Assembly (NCBI GenBank): GCA_002422175.1
Contig: DITR01000131.1
Span: forward strand, 1-15,384
Reading direction: 5' to 3'
Source of the DNA: Alcaligenaceae bacterium UBA6179
GTDB lineage: Bacteria; Pseudomonadota; Gammaproteobacteria; Burkholderiales; Burkholderiaceae_B
Length of the DNA: 15,384 bases
The position numbers and the translations under genes are program-made. Positions 7,085 through 15,384 of the stretch are shown here, piece after piece (the stretch's first letter is position 1; each line of letters starts with the position of its first letter). The notes below the pieces were generated by a model that did not search any database, had not been told where the DNA came from, and saw only the letters and a list, made by a program, of their open reading frames with translations.

Positions 7085-7855
7085 TTGAGTTTTATTAGCT
7101 CGACACAATCTATACCTGGGGTACAAATCGTGCCTCAGCATGTTGCCATCATCATGGATGGCAATGGCCGTTGGGCAACCAACCGTCACCTACCGCGCAC
7201 AGCAGGGCATGTTAAAGGTGTACAAAGTGTTCGAAAAGTAGTTCAAGCTACTGCTAAGCATGGTGTTAAATACCTCACACTTTTTGCCTTTAGCTCTGAA
7301 AACTGGCGTCGCCCTCAAGAAGAAGTTAGTCTGCTCATGCGTTTATTTATGCAGGCATTAGAGAAAGAAGTCGCAGACCTTAAGAAACAAGGGGTACGCC
7401 TTAGAGTCATCGGTGATCGGTCACAGTTTGATACCAAACTGCAAACTATGATGAGTAAAGCTGAAGCCAATACAGCAGATAACGACATTTTTCATTTAAC
7501 GATTGCCGCTAACTACGGTGGTCGATGGGATATTCTGAACGCTACGCGTCGCATGTTGGTTCAAAACCCACAACTTTGTGAGCAACCAGACCAAATTAAT
7601 GAAACTGAGCTTGCACCATATCTCAGCATGGCTTGGGCACCCGAGCCAGACCTATTTATTCGAACAGGTGGCGAACAACGGGTTTCAAATTTTCTAATTT
7701 GGCAGCTCGCCTACACCGAATTATTTTTTACTGAAAAATATTGGCCAGATTTTGGTGAAGCGGAACTTCTTGAATCGTTTGCTTGGTATCGCAGTCGTGA
7801 ACGACGTTTTGGGCGAACTAGCGCTCAACTCACTGAAAACCAAACAACGGCTTAA
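7085..7855 (+). CDS. uppS: Undecaprenyl diphosphate synthase (cis-prenyltransferase)
   Basis: UppS condenses farnesyl diphosphate with isopentenyl diphosphates to make the C55 lipid carrier for peptidoglycan and O-antigen synthesis. It acts at the inner face of the cytoplasmic membrane. The 256-residue product has the catalytic loop HVAIIMDGNGRWA at 19-31 with D25. SSENW is at 70-74, and near the C-terminus lies PEPDLFIRTGGEQRVSNFL with the diphosphate-binding arginines, followed by YTELFFTEKYWPDF. Length is close to E. coli UppS. The start is a TTG. The next usable codons would remove residues before the catalytic motif, and the ATG at 7154 would destroy it. It lies 35 bases after frr and 4 bases before cdsA. 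Confidence 0.97.
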   Translation: MSFISSTQSIPGVQIVPQHVAIIMDGNGRWATNRHLPRTAGHVKGVQSVRKVVQATAKHGVKYLTLFAFSSENWRRPQEEVSLLMRLFMQALEKEVADLKKQGVRLRVIGDRSQFDTKLQTMMSKAEANTADNDIFHLTIAANYGGRWDILNATRRMLVQNPQLCEQPDQINETELAPYLSMAWAPEPDLFIRTGGEQRVSNFLIWQLAYTELFFTEKYWPDFGEAELLESFAWYRSRERRFGRTSAQLTENQTTA

Positions 7856-7859
7856 ACAC

Positions 7860-8705
7860 ATGCTTAAACAGCGCATCATCACAGCGGTTGTTTTGTTATT
7901 TATTTTGGTCGATGTATTGATCATCGATAATCATTGGCCGTTTATGCTTTTTGTGATGGTCTTGGCCGTTTGCGGAACATGGGAATGGGTTAGGCTTACC
8001 TGGCAAGGCCCGCATTTTGTTATTTATTTAATGCCATGTTTAGTTGCATTGATCACTTTGTTGCAGTCTTGGTCTATTCAAAATGATTACTATTTATTTT
8101 CAAGAAGCTTTGATGCCTTAGTCGTTTTATGTGCATTGATATGGTTGCTAGGTATGCCTTTAATATTGGCGCGTGGTCGTGTGACTGAGCCATCACATAG
8201 TTCATCCTTAACCCTATTTGCACCGCTTGCTATGTTGGCAACTTGGTGGGTTTTTGTGAGTCTTTTTGTACAGCGTGGCTCTTTGTATTTACTTTCTCTG
8301 CTTATCTTGGTTTGGGTCGCTGACCTTGCGGCTTTTTTTGTTGGGCGCCGCTTTGGCAAACACAAATTAGCACCGACCATCAGCCCCGGTAAAACCCGTG
8401 AAGGAGCCATTGCAGGCGTCGTTGCAGTGGTGATTTGGTTGCTGGTATCAACAGCTTGGTCGGGTTCTTTTGCACAAGATTTGCTTGATCACTGGTCTTG
8501 GTTCGGCGTTGTTATATGGGGTGTTGTACTGGGTTCCATATCAGTCATGGGTGACTTATTTGAATCGTTGCTCAAACGACGTGCTCAAGTTAAAGACTCA
8601 AGCCGTCTTTTGCCTGGGCATGGCGGTGTTTACGACCGTATTGATGCGTTAGTCGTGGTTCTGCCCATTGCCTTTGTATTAATCTCAGTTGTTTACCTGC
8701 AATGA
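7860..8705 (+). CDS. cdsA: Phosphatidate cytidylyltransferase (CDP-diglyceride synthase)
   Basis: CdsA makes CDP-diacylglycerol from phosphatidic acid and CTP, the branch point for all membrane phospholipids, and is an integral inner-membrane protein. The 281-residue product is strongly hydrophobic with multiple predicted membrane spans. It ends with the complete CDP-diglyceride synthase signature at about 236-262 (SLLKRR, KDSSRLLPGHGG, YDRID), which carries the metal-binding aspartates. ISPGKTREG in the middle is also typical. I chose the ATG at 7860. The frame is open further upstream inside uppS, but that start would add 36 non-hydrophobic residues. No good Shine-Dalgarno precedes the ATG, so translation is probably coupled to uppS, which stops 4 bases before. 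The stop codon overlaps the dxr start (ATGA). Confidence 0.96.
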   Translation: MLKQRIITAVVLLFILVDVLIIDNHWPFMLFVMVLAVCGTWEWVRLTWQGPHFVIYLMPCLVALITLLQSWSIQNDYYLFSRSFDALVVLCALIWLLGMPLILARGRVTEPSHSSSLTLFAPLAMLATWWVFVSLFVQRGSLYLLSLLILVWVADLAAFFVGRRFGKHKLAPTISPGKTREGAIAGVVAVVIWLLVSTAWSGSFAQDLLDHWSWFGVVIWGVVLGSISVMGDLFESLLKRRAQVKDSSRLLPGHGGVYDRIDALVVVLPIAFVLISVVYLQ

Positions 8706-9937
8706 ATCAAACCTCTTTACGCGATGTCACCGTTTTGGGCTCAACGGGTTCAATTGGTCAAAATACCTTAGACGTGATCGCCCGACACCCAGATCGCTAT
8801 GTTGTACACGCCTTATCTGCTCACTCGAATATGCAAAAACTAGCAGAGCAAGCGTTGCAGCATCGTGTTGCATGTGTCGTCGTGCCTGATGCCTTAACCG
8901 CTCACAATTTTGATTCGGCGTGGGCATTGCACACACCCTTATCAAAGAAACCCGAGGTGCGAGTTGGACCGCAAGCGCTGGTTCATACGGCAGCTGAAGC
9001 ACAGGGTCAAATTGTGATGGCTGCTATTGTGGGTGCGGCGGGTTTACCCGCTGCATTAGCTGCCGCGCAATCAGGTAAAAGGGTATTGCTCGCTAACAAA
9101 GAAGCGTTGGTTGCAGCAGGCTCTTTTTTTATGCAAGCGGTTTGTGATAATAAAGCTGAACTGCTGCCCATTGATAGTGAACACAATGCTATTTTTCAGT
9201 GTTTGCCACATCATGATCGTCAAGCGCATAAAAACCCAGGTGGTCAAAATAACAAGGGCGTCACTCGGCTTATTTTAACGGCCTCGGGTGGCCCCTTTCG
9301 TCAGCAAGCAACTGAATTACTTCAGCATGTCACGCCTGATCAAGCCTGTGCCCACCCAAATTGGCGTATGGGGCGCAAAATCTCAGTTGATTCTGCCACA
9401 ATGCTCAATAAGGGTTTAGAAGTTATTGAGGCCCATTGGTTATTTGGTATGCCTGCCGATAAAATTGATGTGGTGATTCACCCGCAAAGCATTGTGCACT
9501 CAATGGTTCAATACAGTGACGGCTCTGTTTTAGCGCAAATGGGTAACCCCGATATGCGAACCCCTATTGCTTACGGCTTGGGTTTTCCTGACCGCATTGA
9601 AGCAGGGGTAAGTCATTTAGATTTAACTGCAGTCGGTAAACTGGAATTTGAAGCGGTTGACTTCGATCGGTACCCATGTTTGAAGCTGGCTTACCAGGCT
9701 TTGAACTCAGGTCAAACTGCATGTGTTGTTCTCAATGCAGCCAATGAAATAGCGGTTGAGGCTTTTTTAACTTATCAATTGAGCTATTTAGATATTCCTA
9801 AGGTTGTGGCGCAGTCGCTTGATTGGCAAGTAGGGCAAGGCTGGTCAAACCCGACTTCAATTGACGATGTTTTGATTATTGACCAAGCTGTTAGAACCTT
9901 TGCGCTAGAAGCCTGTCAAAAAAATAAGAAGTCTTAA
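8702..9937 (+). CDS. dxr: 1-deoxy-D-xylulose 5-phosphate reductoisomerase
   Basis: Dxr converts DXP to 2-C-methyl-D-erythritol 4-phosphate with NADPH, the first committed step of the MEP isoprenoid pathway that supplies UppS. The 411-residue product has the NADPH-binding GSTGSIG at 13-19 and NKE at 132-134. The metal and substrate motif IDSEHNAI has D158 and E160. It also shows the ASGGPFR loop at 194-200, NKGLE at 236-240 with the third metal-ligand glutamate E240, and HPQS at 260-263. All catalytic residues I can check are present. It is slightly longer than E. coli Dxr. The ATG overlaps the cdsA stop by 4 bases, so the two are translationally coupled. After dxr the gene series pauses for 165 AT-rich bases before rseP. 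Confidence 0.98.
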   Translation: MNQTSLRDVTVLGSTGSIGQNTLDVIARHPDRYVVHALSAHSNMQKLAEQALQHRVACVVVPDALTAHNFDSAWALHTPLSKKPEVRVGPQALVHTAAEAQGQIVMAAIVGAAGLPAALAAAQSGKRVLLANKEALVAAGSFFMQAVCDNKAELLPIDSEHNAIFQCLPHHDRQAHKNPGGQNNKGVTRLILTASGGPFRQQATELLQHVTPDQACAHPNWRMGRKISVDSATMLNKGLEVIEAHWLFGMPADKIDVVIHPQSIVHSMVQYSDGSVLAQMGNPDMRTPIAYGLGFPDRIEAGVSHLDLTAVGKLEFEAVDFDRYPCLKLAYQALNSGQTACVVLNAANEIAVEAFLTYQLSYLDIPKVVAQSLDWQVGQGWSNPTSIDDVLIIDQAVRTFALEACQKNKKS

Positions 9938-10102
9938 TACAAGGTCTTCATTTCGTTCACTAATTAGTTCATAAATTCAAAAGGTTATTTACTCATTTAC
10001 ATAGAAATTCAATGTTTTAATAACCCTATTTAATTTATTTGCTGACACATTTACGTGGTGCCATAAATGCCACACAATTTATCTTAATTTAATAGGGTCT
10101 TT
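9938..10102 (+). other. AT-rich dxr-rseP intergenic region, likely promoter and leader for the envelope genes
   Basis: This 165-base AT-rich gap is the longest non-coding stretch on the plus strand. No intrinsic terminator follows dxr. Two weak sigma-70-like pairs can be drawn: TTTACA (9996-10001) with TAATAA (10018-10023), and CTGACA (10042-10047) with TAAATG (10064-10069), both with 16-base spacers. No sigma-E-like GGAACTT box was found. A promoter here is plausible but neither candidate is convincing. Confidence 0.3.
10023..10098 (+). repeat. Inverted repeat covering the rseP ribosome binding site
   Basis: ACCCTATTTAATT (10023-10035) and AATTTAATAGGGT (10086-10098) are complementary at 12 of 13 positions across a 50-base loop. 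The right arm contains AGGG (10094-10097), the Shine-Dalgarno 5 bases before the rseP ATG. In RNA the arms could pair and hide the ribosome binding site. The complementarity is directly visible; a regulatory role is inferred. AT-rich arms with a long loop make it only moderately stable. Confidence 0.45.
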
Positions 10103-11431
10103 ATGTTTTTTACAATACTGGCGTTTTTGGTTGCGCTGGGCATTTTGATCACTTTTCATGAGCTGGGCCACTATTGGGCTGCGCGGGCTTGTGGCATCAA
10201 AGTACTGACGTTTTCTGTCGGTTTTGGTAAACCTATTCTTAAACGTGTCGATAAGCACGGCACAATTTGGGCGTTGGCGGCGATTCCACTCGGTGGTTTT
10301 GTCAAAATGCTTGATGATCCTACGCCCGATATGACACCAGAACAGAAAAAACAGGCTTTTTCATGTCAACCAGTTAGTCGTCGTTTTATCGTGGTTGCAG
10401 CAGGTCCTATGTTTAATTTAATTTTGGCTGCTTTTCTTTATGCAGGTTTAAATTTAGCCGGTACGACAGAGCCCGCTCCTATACTTCAGCAGCCCGTTGC
10501 GAACACCCCAGCCGCTTTGGCAGGTATTCAAGTTAATGATCGTATTGTGTCAATTGACGGTAAGTCTGTTCAAGGTTGGCAAGATGTACGTTGGTCATTG
10601 TTACAAAAATCCCCTGAAGGGGGCCAAGTTGTTTTGGCCATTGAGCGCGCAACGGGTCAAATTGAACGCGTCATCACATTGCCACCCATGGCAGACCCCG
10701 GTGACCAAGATATATTGATAAGTTACGGCTTAGGCTTGCAAATGGGTAAACCCAGCATCGGGTCGGTAACTTCGAATGGGGCAGCTGAAAAAGCGGGATT
10801 GAGGGCAGGTGATGTGATTCAAACTGTGGGTAACCAATCTAACCCTAGTGTCACAACATTTATTGATTACATTAAGACACGCCCTGATCAGTCTGTTCCC
10901 ATTTCGGTGTTAAGAGCAGGTCAGTTGACGAACTTAACGGTTGTTCCGGCTTCGCAATTAAATGACGAGGGTCAAGCCATTGGTCGTATTGGAGTGGTTT
11001 TATCATCAGACATTCCTACAGTGACCATTAAACATGGTATTTTTGAAAGCTTATGGTTAGGTGTTACACGTACCATTGATACGTCATGGTTTTCCGTCAA
11101 AATGATGGGGCGTATGATCACTGGCGATGTATCGCTTAAAAATATAAGCGGGCCCGTCACCATTGCAGACTATGCGGGTCAAACGGCTCGAATTGGTTTT
11201 GCCTCTTATATTGCATTTTTAGCTTTAGTCAGTATTAGTATTGGTATATTGAATTTGCTACCCATTCCCATGCTAGACGGTGGTCATCTTATGTTTTACA
11301 TCGTCGAAATGATTAGAGGTAAGCCAGCGCCTGAGGCTTGGTTGATGACCAGCCAAAGGGTGGGCGTAGCACTTCTGGGTGGCTTGATGACTTTAGCTAT
11401 TTTCAATGATTTAACGCGTCTTTTCAGTTGA
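10103..11431 (+). CDS. rseP: Site-2 zinc metalloprotease RseP
   Basis: RseP cleaves membrane-embedded substrates, classically the anti-sigma factor RseA to release sigma-E, and also remnant signal peptides, within the inner membrane. The 442-residue product starts with a membrane segment containing the zinc motif HELGH at 19-23. Two PDZ-like regions follow at about 110-195 and 210-295. A C-terminal membrane region holds the second catalytic motif LDG at 391-393 (PIPMLDGGHL, zinc-ligand D392), and a last hydrophobic segment ends the protein. Length is typical. Start: ATG with AGGG 5 bases upstream. The sigma-E system itself is not in the window, so the exact substrate is inferred from the family. 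bamA follows after 111 bases, a conserved pairing of envelope-stress and outer-membrane assembly genes. Confidence 0.97.
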   Translation: MFFTILAFLVALGILITFHELGHYWAARACGIKVLTFSVGFGKPILKRVDKHGTIWALAAIPLGGFVKMLDDPTPDMTPEQKKQAFSCQPVSRRFIVVAAGPMFNLILAAFLYAGLNLAGTTEPAPILQQPVANTPAALAGIQVNDRIVSIDGKSVQGWQDVRWSLLQKSPEGGQVVLAIERATGQIERVITLPPMADPGDQDILISYGLGLQMGKPSIGSVTSNGAAEKAGLRAGDVIQTVGNQSNPSVTTFIDYIKTRPDQSVPISVLRAGQLTNLTVVPASQLNDEGQAIGRIGVVLSSDIPTVTIKHGIFESLWLGVTRTIDTSWFSVKMMGRMITGDVSLKNISGPVTIADYAGQTARIGFASYIAFLALVSISIGILNLLPIPMLDGGHLMFYIVEMIRGKPAPEAWLMTSQRVGVALLGGLMTLAIFNDLTRLFS

Positions 11432-11542
11432 GTCATATCTGCTTTAAAATAGCAAAGTAGGTATTAACCGACCACTCATTTTTTTGAGTTGTCAGGTTTC
11501 TTTAAATATTAGTCAATTTTGGTTTTTTCCAAGGAACGTTAG

Positions 11543-13882
11543 ATGTCTTGTTTTTACGCTAAGCACGCTACCTCGCTCAGGCAAGTGTGGTCAAGCCTCA
11601 TCAAGCGAACCTGCGTTTCTTTACTGAGTTTGATACCTTGTGTTGCCTTTGCATTTTCACCTTTTGTCGTCCGCGATATTCAGGTTGACGGTATTCAACG
11701 CACTGAGCCAGGTACCATCTTTTCTTATATTCCTGTCAAAGTCGGTGAGCGCTTCACTGAAGAGATGGCTACTGAGGCAGTCCGGCAGCTTTACGGTACA
11801 GGTTTTTTTAAAGATGTACGCATTGAGACCCGTGGCGACGTGGTTGTCGTGGTGGTGCAAGAACGTCCCATTATTGCTTCGTTAGCTTTTACAGGTATGC
11901 GTGAGTTTGATAGCAAGACCATTCTTGATTCATTGCGCCAAGTTGGCTTTGGTGAAGGGCGTATCTTTGATCAAGCCATGCTTGAGCAGGCTGAATTTGA
12001 AATTAAACAGCAATATCTAAGTAAAGGTAAGTATGGGGTTGAAATCACTTCAACCGTTACACCACTTCCAAGAAATCGTGTCGGTATTAACTTCGATATC
12101 TTTGAAGGTGAAATTGCCAAAATTAAAGAAATTAAAATTGTTGGTAACAAAGCCTTTAGTGAAAGTTCATTACTGGGCATGATGTCGCTGACGACCTCGG
12201 GTTGGTTGACGTGGTATACCGACAGCGATAAATACTCGCGCGAGAAGCTCGAACGCGACATGGAAACGATACGATCATACTATCTTGACCGGGGCTACCT
12301 TGAATATAGAATGGATCCGCCTCAGGTCACTATTTCACCTGATCGTTTGGGCATTTTCATTACCTTAACGCTGAGCGAAGGCGAGGCCTATAAGGTGAGT
12401 AGCGTGCAATTGGCAGGTGAGTTACTTAGCCTCAACACAGAACTTGAGCAGTTAGTCAAAATTAAAGCCGGTGAAGTCTTCTCTGGCGCCAAAGCCAATG
12501 AAACGGTTAAAGCAATCAAAGACTACTTAGGTGGTTTGGGTTATGCGTTTGCCAACGTTAACCCCAACCCGGTGCTTGACCGTGAAAAACGAGAAGCAGC
12601 CTTAACTTTTTTCGTAGATCCAAGCCGTCGGGTTTATGTCAGACGCATTCAAATCACCGGTAATGAACGTACCCGTGATACTGTCGCACGGCGCGAAATC
12701 AAACAGCTTGAGGCGGCTTGGTACAACGGTGGTGAGTTGGCTTTATCTAAAGAAAGACTCGAGCGTACTGGTTATTTTCAAGATGTAAACATTTCAACAG
12801 AGCCTGTACCGGGTTCAATTGATCAAGTTGACGTTGCGTTGGCCGTAAAAGAAAGGCAAACCGGTGCTATTAACTTGGGTGTGGGTTATGGGCAAGCTGA
12901 CGGCGTCATTTTAAGTGCCGGTATTTCAGAGCAAAATGCATTTGGTAGTGGTAACGCCTTAACGTTTCAGGTTAATACGAGTCAAGACGCCCGTACGTTC
13001 GTGCTTTCTCATACCAATCCTTACTTTACGAATGATGGTGTAAGCCGTAGCACGTCGATTTACTATCGGACTGTCACGCCCTCACAAAATAACCCCGGTA
13101 ATTATGAAGTCAAAACGATCGGTGGTGGTTTTACCTTTGGCATACCGGTGACTGAGTTTGATCGTGTGTCGTTAGGTCTAAATTATGAAAGTAACTACAC
13201 GGCTCTTTATGACAACTCTCCCTTGGCATATCAGCAATACGTGCAACAATATGGTGAAACAACTAGCACGGTTTTATTAAATAGTGGTTGGAATAGAGAT
13301 ACGCGAGATAGCGCTTTATCGCCTACTAAGGGTTCATTAACCCGTTTAGGTGCAACCGTGGGTACAGTTGATCTTCAGTATTATTTACTGAGTGCTCAAC
13401 AACAGTACTTTATGCCTATTGCACGTGATTACACGCTCGCATTTAATGCATTGTTTGATTATGGTAATAGCTACAGCGATTTACCTTACCCTGTTATTAA
13501 AGACGTGTTTGCCGGGGGTATTGGTACGGTTCGTGGGTTTACACCCAACTCTTTAGGCCCCAAAGACCCGTTGACCGGTACATTTTTGGGTGGCTCTAAG
13601 CGTGTGGTCGGCAATTTGCAGTTTTATTGGCCATTCCCAGGAGCTAGTAAAGAAAAAACCCTTCGGTTATTTGCTTTTACTGATGCTGGGCAGGTGTTTG
13701 GAAATAATGGTGGCTCGGGTGATACCAATATTGATTTTGGTGACCTTCGCTATTCAGCTGGTTTTGGTTTGTCATGGCTTTCTCCAATGGGTCCACTGCA
13801 ACTGTCTTACGGTAAAGCACTTAATGCCAAAGACACGGATCAAACCCAAGTGTTTCAGTTTCAAGTCGGTACCGGGTTTTAA
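11543..13882 (+). CDS. bamA: Outer membrane protein assembly factor BamA
   Basis: BamA is the Omp85-family core of the BAM complex that folds and inserts beta-barrel proteins into the outer membrane. The 779-residue precursor has a signal peptide of about 37 residues (basic KRT, hydrophobic stretch, cleavage likely after AFA at 35-37). A POTRA array starts at FVVRDIQVDGIQR (41-53); the spacing to the barrel fits five POTRA domains, ending near residue 430. The rest is the C-terminal barrel, with the Omp85 VRGF motif at 663-666 (loop 6). The protein ends in phenylalanine, as outer-membrane proteins do. Length is typical. A strong AAGGA lies 7 bases before the ATG. skp follows after 61 bases. 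Confidence 0.98.
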   Translation: MSCFYAKHATSLRQVWSSLIKRTCVSLLSLIPCVAFAFSPFVVRDIQVDGIQRTEPGTIFSYIPVKVGERFTEEMATEAVRQLYGTGFFKDVRIETRGDVVVVVVQERPIIASLAFTGMREFDSKTILDSLRQVGFGEGRIFDQAMLEQAEFEIKQQYLSKGKYGVEITSTVTPLPRNRVGINFDIFEGEIAKIKEIKIVGNKAFSESSLLGMMSLTTSGWLTWYTDSDKYSREKLERDMETIRSYYLDRGYLEYRMDPPQVTISPDRLGIFITLTLSEGEAYKVSSVQLAGELLSLNTELEQLVKIKAGEVFSGAKANETVKAIKDYLGGLGYAFANVNPNPVLDREKREAALTFFVDPSRRVYVRRIQITGNERTRDTVARREIKQLEAAWYNGGELALSKERLERTGYFQDVNISTEPVPGSIDQVDVALAVKERQTGAINLGVGYGQADGVILSAGISEQNAFGSGNALTFQVNTSQDARTFVLSHTNPYFTNDGVSRSTSIYYRTVTPSQNNPGNYEVKTIGGGFTFGIPVTEFDRVSLGLNYESNYTALYDNSPLAYQQYVQQYGETTSTVLLNSGWNRDTRDSALSPTKGSLTRLGATVGTVDLQYYLLSAQQQYFMPIARDYTLAFNALFDYGNSYSDLPYPVIKDVFAGGIGTVRGFTPNSLGPKDPLTGTFLGGSKRVVGNLQFYWPFPGASKEKTLRLFAFTDAGQVFGNNGGSGDTNIDFGDLRYSAGFGLSWLSPMGPLQLSYGKALNAKDTDQTQVFQFQVGTGF

Positions 13883-13943
13883 ACCCCAAAAAGTGGCACA
13901 ATCATAGTTGTTAGATCGAATTTAATTTTAATGAGAGTTTTTT

Positions 13944-14546
13944 ATGAAGCAATTTTTCGGTAAACAGTCGTTTTTAAACGGTTCACATTCATCCTTAACG
14001 GCTATGGTTTTGGGTGTGACGTTGATTTCGATCACCGTTATGTCTCAGCCTGTATGGGCGCAAGCTGCTAAAGCAACGACCCCACCTGCTGCAGCCACCT
14101 CAGCAAGTTTTACATCAACAAAAGTTGGTTTTGTAAACACTCAGCGCATTTTGCGTGACTCAGAGCCTGCCATCGCAATTTTGAAAAAGATTGATGATGA
14201 ATTTATGAAGCGTAACGACGAATTACAAAAAAATATTAACGATTTGCGTAACAAAGTTCAAAAATTTGAGAAAGATGCCCCCGTTATGGCTGAAAGCGAG
14301 CGTTCGAGAAGTCAACGTGAGTTAGGTAATCTTGATATTGAGGTGCAACGTAAGCAGCGCGAGTTACAAGAAGATTACAATCGTCGTCGTAATGAAGAGT
14401 TTGGCATGATTGTTGAAAAAGCAAACGCGGCAATCAAGCGTATTGCCGAACAAGAAAATTTCGATATTATTATTCAAGATGCTATAACTGTGAGTCCCCG
14501 TGTAGATATCACAGACCAAGTCATTCAATCACTGGCTAAAAAGTAA
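13944..14546 (+). CDS. skp: Periplasmic OmpH/Skp-family chaperone
   Basis: Skp is a trimeric periplasmic chaperone that holds unfolded outer-membrane proteins on the way to BamA. The 200-residue precursor has a signal peptide (hydrophobic core about 18-34, cleavage likely after VWA at 37-39). A low-complexity Ala/Thr/Pro linker spans about 40-56. The OmpH domain then starts at KVGFVNTQRILRDSEPA. The middle is a long charged helical region, predicted coiled-coil arms, rich in K, E, R and Q (about 80-150). The C-terminal strand NFDIIIQDAITVSPRVDIT is typical of the family. Start: ATG with GAGAG 6 bases upstream. Its place directly after bamA and before lpxD is the standard order. The linker after the signal peptide is longer than in E. 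coli Skp. Confidence 0.93.
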   Translation: MKQFFGKQSFLNGSHSSLTAMVLGVTLISITVMSQPVWAQAAKATTPPAAATSASFTSTKVGFVNTQRILRDSEPAIAILKKIDDEFMKRNDELQKNINDLRNKVQKFEKDAPVMAESERSRSQRELGNLDIEVQRKQRELQEDYNRRRNEEFGMIVEKANAAIKRIAEQENFDIIIQDAITVSPRVDITDQVIQSLAKK

Positions 14547-14569
14547 GCGCCTTTCTAGGCTAATGATCT

Positions 14570-15384
14570 ATGCCTGTTTTAATTGATTCCTCTCAGGCAT
14601 TAGCTGTTTCAACCTTGTTGAAAGAGCTACCTGAGAGTTCAAAATTAGTTCAAAAAATTGAGTCGGGTCAACGCTTTAACTTATTAACGCCTGTTCAGGG
14701 TATCGGCTCACTGTCTTCAGCCTCAAGCCAAGAGCTTTCTTTTGTGGTGGGTCCTCAGTACCTAGAGGCGTTATCTCAAACGTCTGCGAGCGCAGTCATT
14801 ATGACTGATGAAGTTGCACGCTTAGTGGATGAAAAATATGGGCCCCGTGATTTTGTTAAAGTCATTTGCCCCCAACCCTATCTTTTGTATGCATTGTTAG
14901 CACAATGGTTTGACCGTAACCGTCAACCCAAAAAGCCTGCTGGTGTGCATCATATGACTGTGGTTGATCTCACCGTGCAAATTGACCCTACCGCAACTGT
15001 AGATGCCTTTGTGACGATTCAAGCGCATGTCAAAATCGGTGCAGGTGTTCACATTCATTCAGGTTGCACGATTGCGCACCATGTTGAAATTGGTGCTGAC
15101 ACAATTATTTACCCAAATGTCACCCTTTATGACTCGGTAAAAATGGGTCAACGATGCATTATTCATAGCGGTGCAGTCATTGGGGCCGACGGTTTTGGTT
15201 TTGCGCCTAACCCGCTTTTAGGCCAAGGCGCATGGGGCAAAATTGCACAACTGGGTAGTGTGCATATGGGTAACGATATCGAGGTTGGCGCCAACACAAC
15301 GATTGATCGTGGCGCGCTTGACAACACACTGATTGCAAATGGCGTAAAGCTCGACAACCAAATCATGATTGCTCACAATTGTGT
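14570..15384 (+). CDS. lpxD: UDP-3-O-acylglucosamine N-acyltransferase LpxD, partial, cut by right window edge
   Basis: LpxD adds the second acyl chain, from an acyl-ACP, to UDP-3-O-acylglucosamine in lipid A synthesis. The frame is open from the ATG at 14570 to the window end, giving 271 residues of an expected 340-360. The N-terminal uridine-binding domain covers about 1-115. A left-handed parallel beta-helix follows, made of hexapeptide repeats of the [LIV]-G-x-x-x type (for example IGAGVHIHSGCTI, IGADTIIYPNVTL). GADGFGFAP is at 206-213. NQIMIAHN at 263-270 carries H269, matching the catalytic histidine of the family. The remaining helix coils and C-terminal helices lie outside the window. 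The start follows the skp stop by 23 bases with only a weak TAGG upstream. fabZ and lpxA would be expected next, beyond the edge. Confidence 0.95.
   Translation, partial: MPVLIDSSQALAVSTLLKELPESSKLVQKIESGQRFNLLTPVQGIGSLSSASSQELSFVVGPQYLEALSQTSASAVIMTDEVARLVDEKYGPRDFVKVICPQPYLLYALLAQWFDRNRQPKKPAGVHHMTVVDLTVQIDPTATVDAFVTIQAHVKIGAGVHIHSGCTIAHHVEIGADTIIYPNVTLYDSVKMGQRCIIHSGAVIGADGFGFAPNPLLGQGAWGKIAQLGSVHMGNDIEVGANTTIDRGALDNTLIANGVKLDNQIMIAHNC

Noticed and set aside
7752..7859. Upstream extension of the cdsA frame from a TTG at 7752
   Set aside because: It lies inside uppS, adds 36 residues without membrane character, and the ATG at 7860 gives the normal family length.
8090..8410. Open frame on the minus strand opposite cdsA
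   Set aside because: It is a shadow of cdsA, with a basic, low-quality composition and no motif.
11471..11492. Small hairpin between rseP and bamA (ACTCA with TGAGT around a run of T)
   Set aside because: The stem has only 5 base pairs, a T-only loop and no U-run after it. It is too weak to call a terminator or regulator.
1..15384. Search for mobile elements, CRISPR arrays, tRNA or rRNA genes, defence or toxin systems
   Set aside because: Every gene-length frame outside shadows is a recognised housekeeping gene, gaps are at most about 165 bases, and no direct-repeat arrays or transposase motifs were seen.

Overview
The window is a chromosomal housekeeping block from a Gram-negative bacterium. 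It most likely comes from a betaproteobacterium of the order Burkholderiales with moderately low GC content (roughly mid-40s percent by eye). Three things suggest this: the envelope genes (bamA, skp, lpxD, rseP), the gene order frr-uppS-cdsA-dxr-rseP-bamA-skp-lpxD with dxr after cdsA, and the protein sequences themselves. I could not run a search, so family or genus is not assigned.

Left part, minus strand: map (methionine aminopeptidase), glnD (PII uridylyltransferase/uridylyl-removing enzyme) and the first 108 codons of a dsbB gene (disulfide bond formation) form a tightly packed set read leftward. The dsbB gene runs off the left edge and overlaps the end of glnD by 17 bases.

Centre and right, plus strand: from a divergent intergenic region at about 3.73-3.89 kb, rpsB and tsf (ribosomal protein S2 and EF-Ts) are read rightward and end at a strong intrinsic terminator. 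Next come pyrH, frr, uppS, cdsA and dxr, nearly contiguous. They link UMP kinase and ribosome recycling to isoprenoid-carrier and phospholipid precursor synthesis. After a 165-base AT-rich gap come rseP, bamA, skp and the first 271 codons of lpxD. These genes cover envelope-stress proteolysis, outer-membrane protein assembly, the periplasmic chaperone, and lipid A acylation. lpxD is cut by the right edge.

The non-coding signals I can support are a long two-part hairpin in the rpsB leader, two tandem hairpins between rpsB and tsf, an intrinsic terminator after tsf, and an inverted repeat before rseP that includes the rseP ribosome binding site. No intergenic stretch exceeds about 165 bases. 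I see no mobile element, CRISPR array, tRNA or rRNA gene, prophage or defence system. I do not see an undescribed system here; the observations worth a second look are RNA-level regulatory structures.
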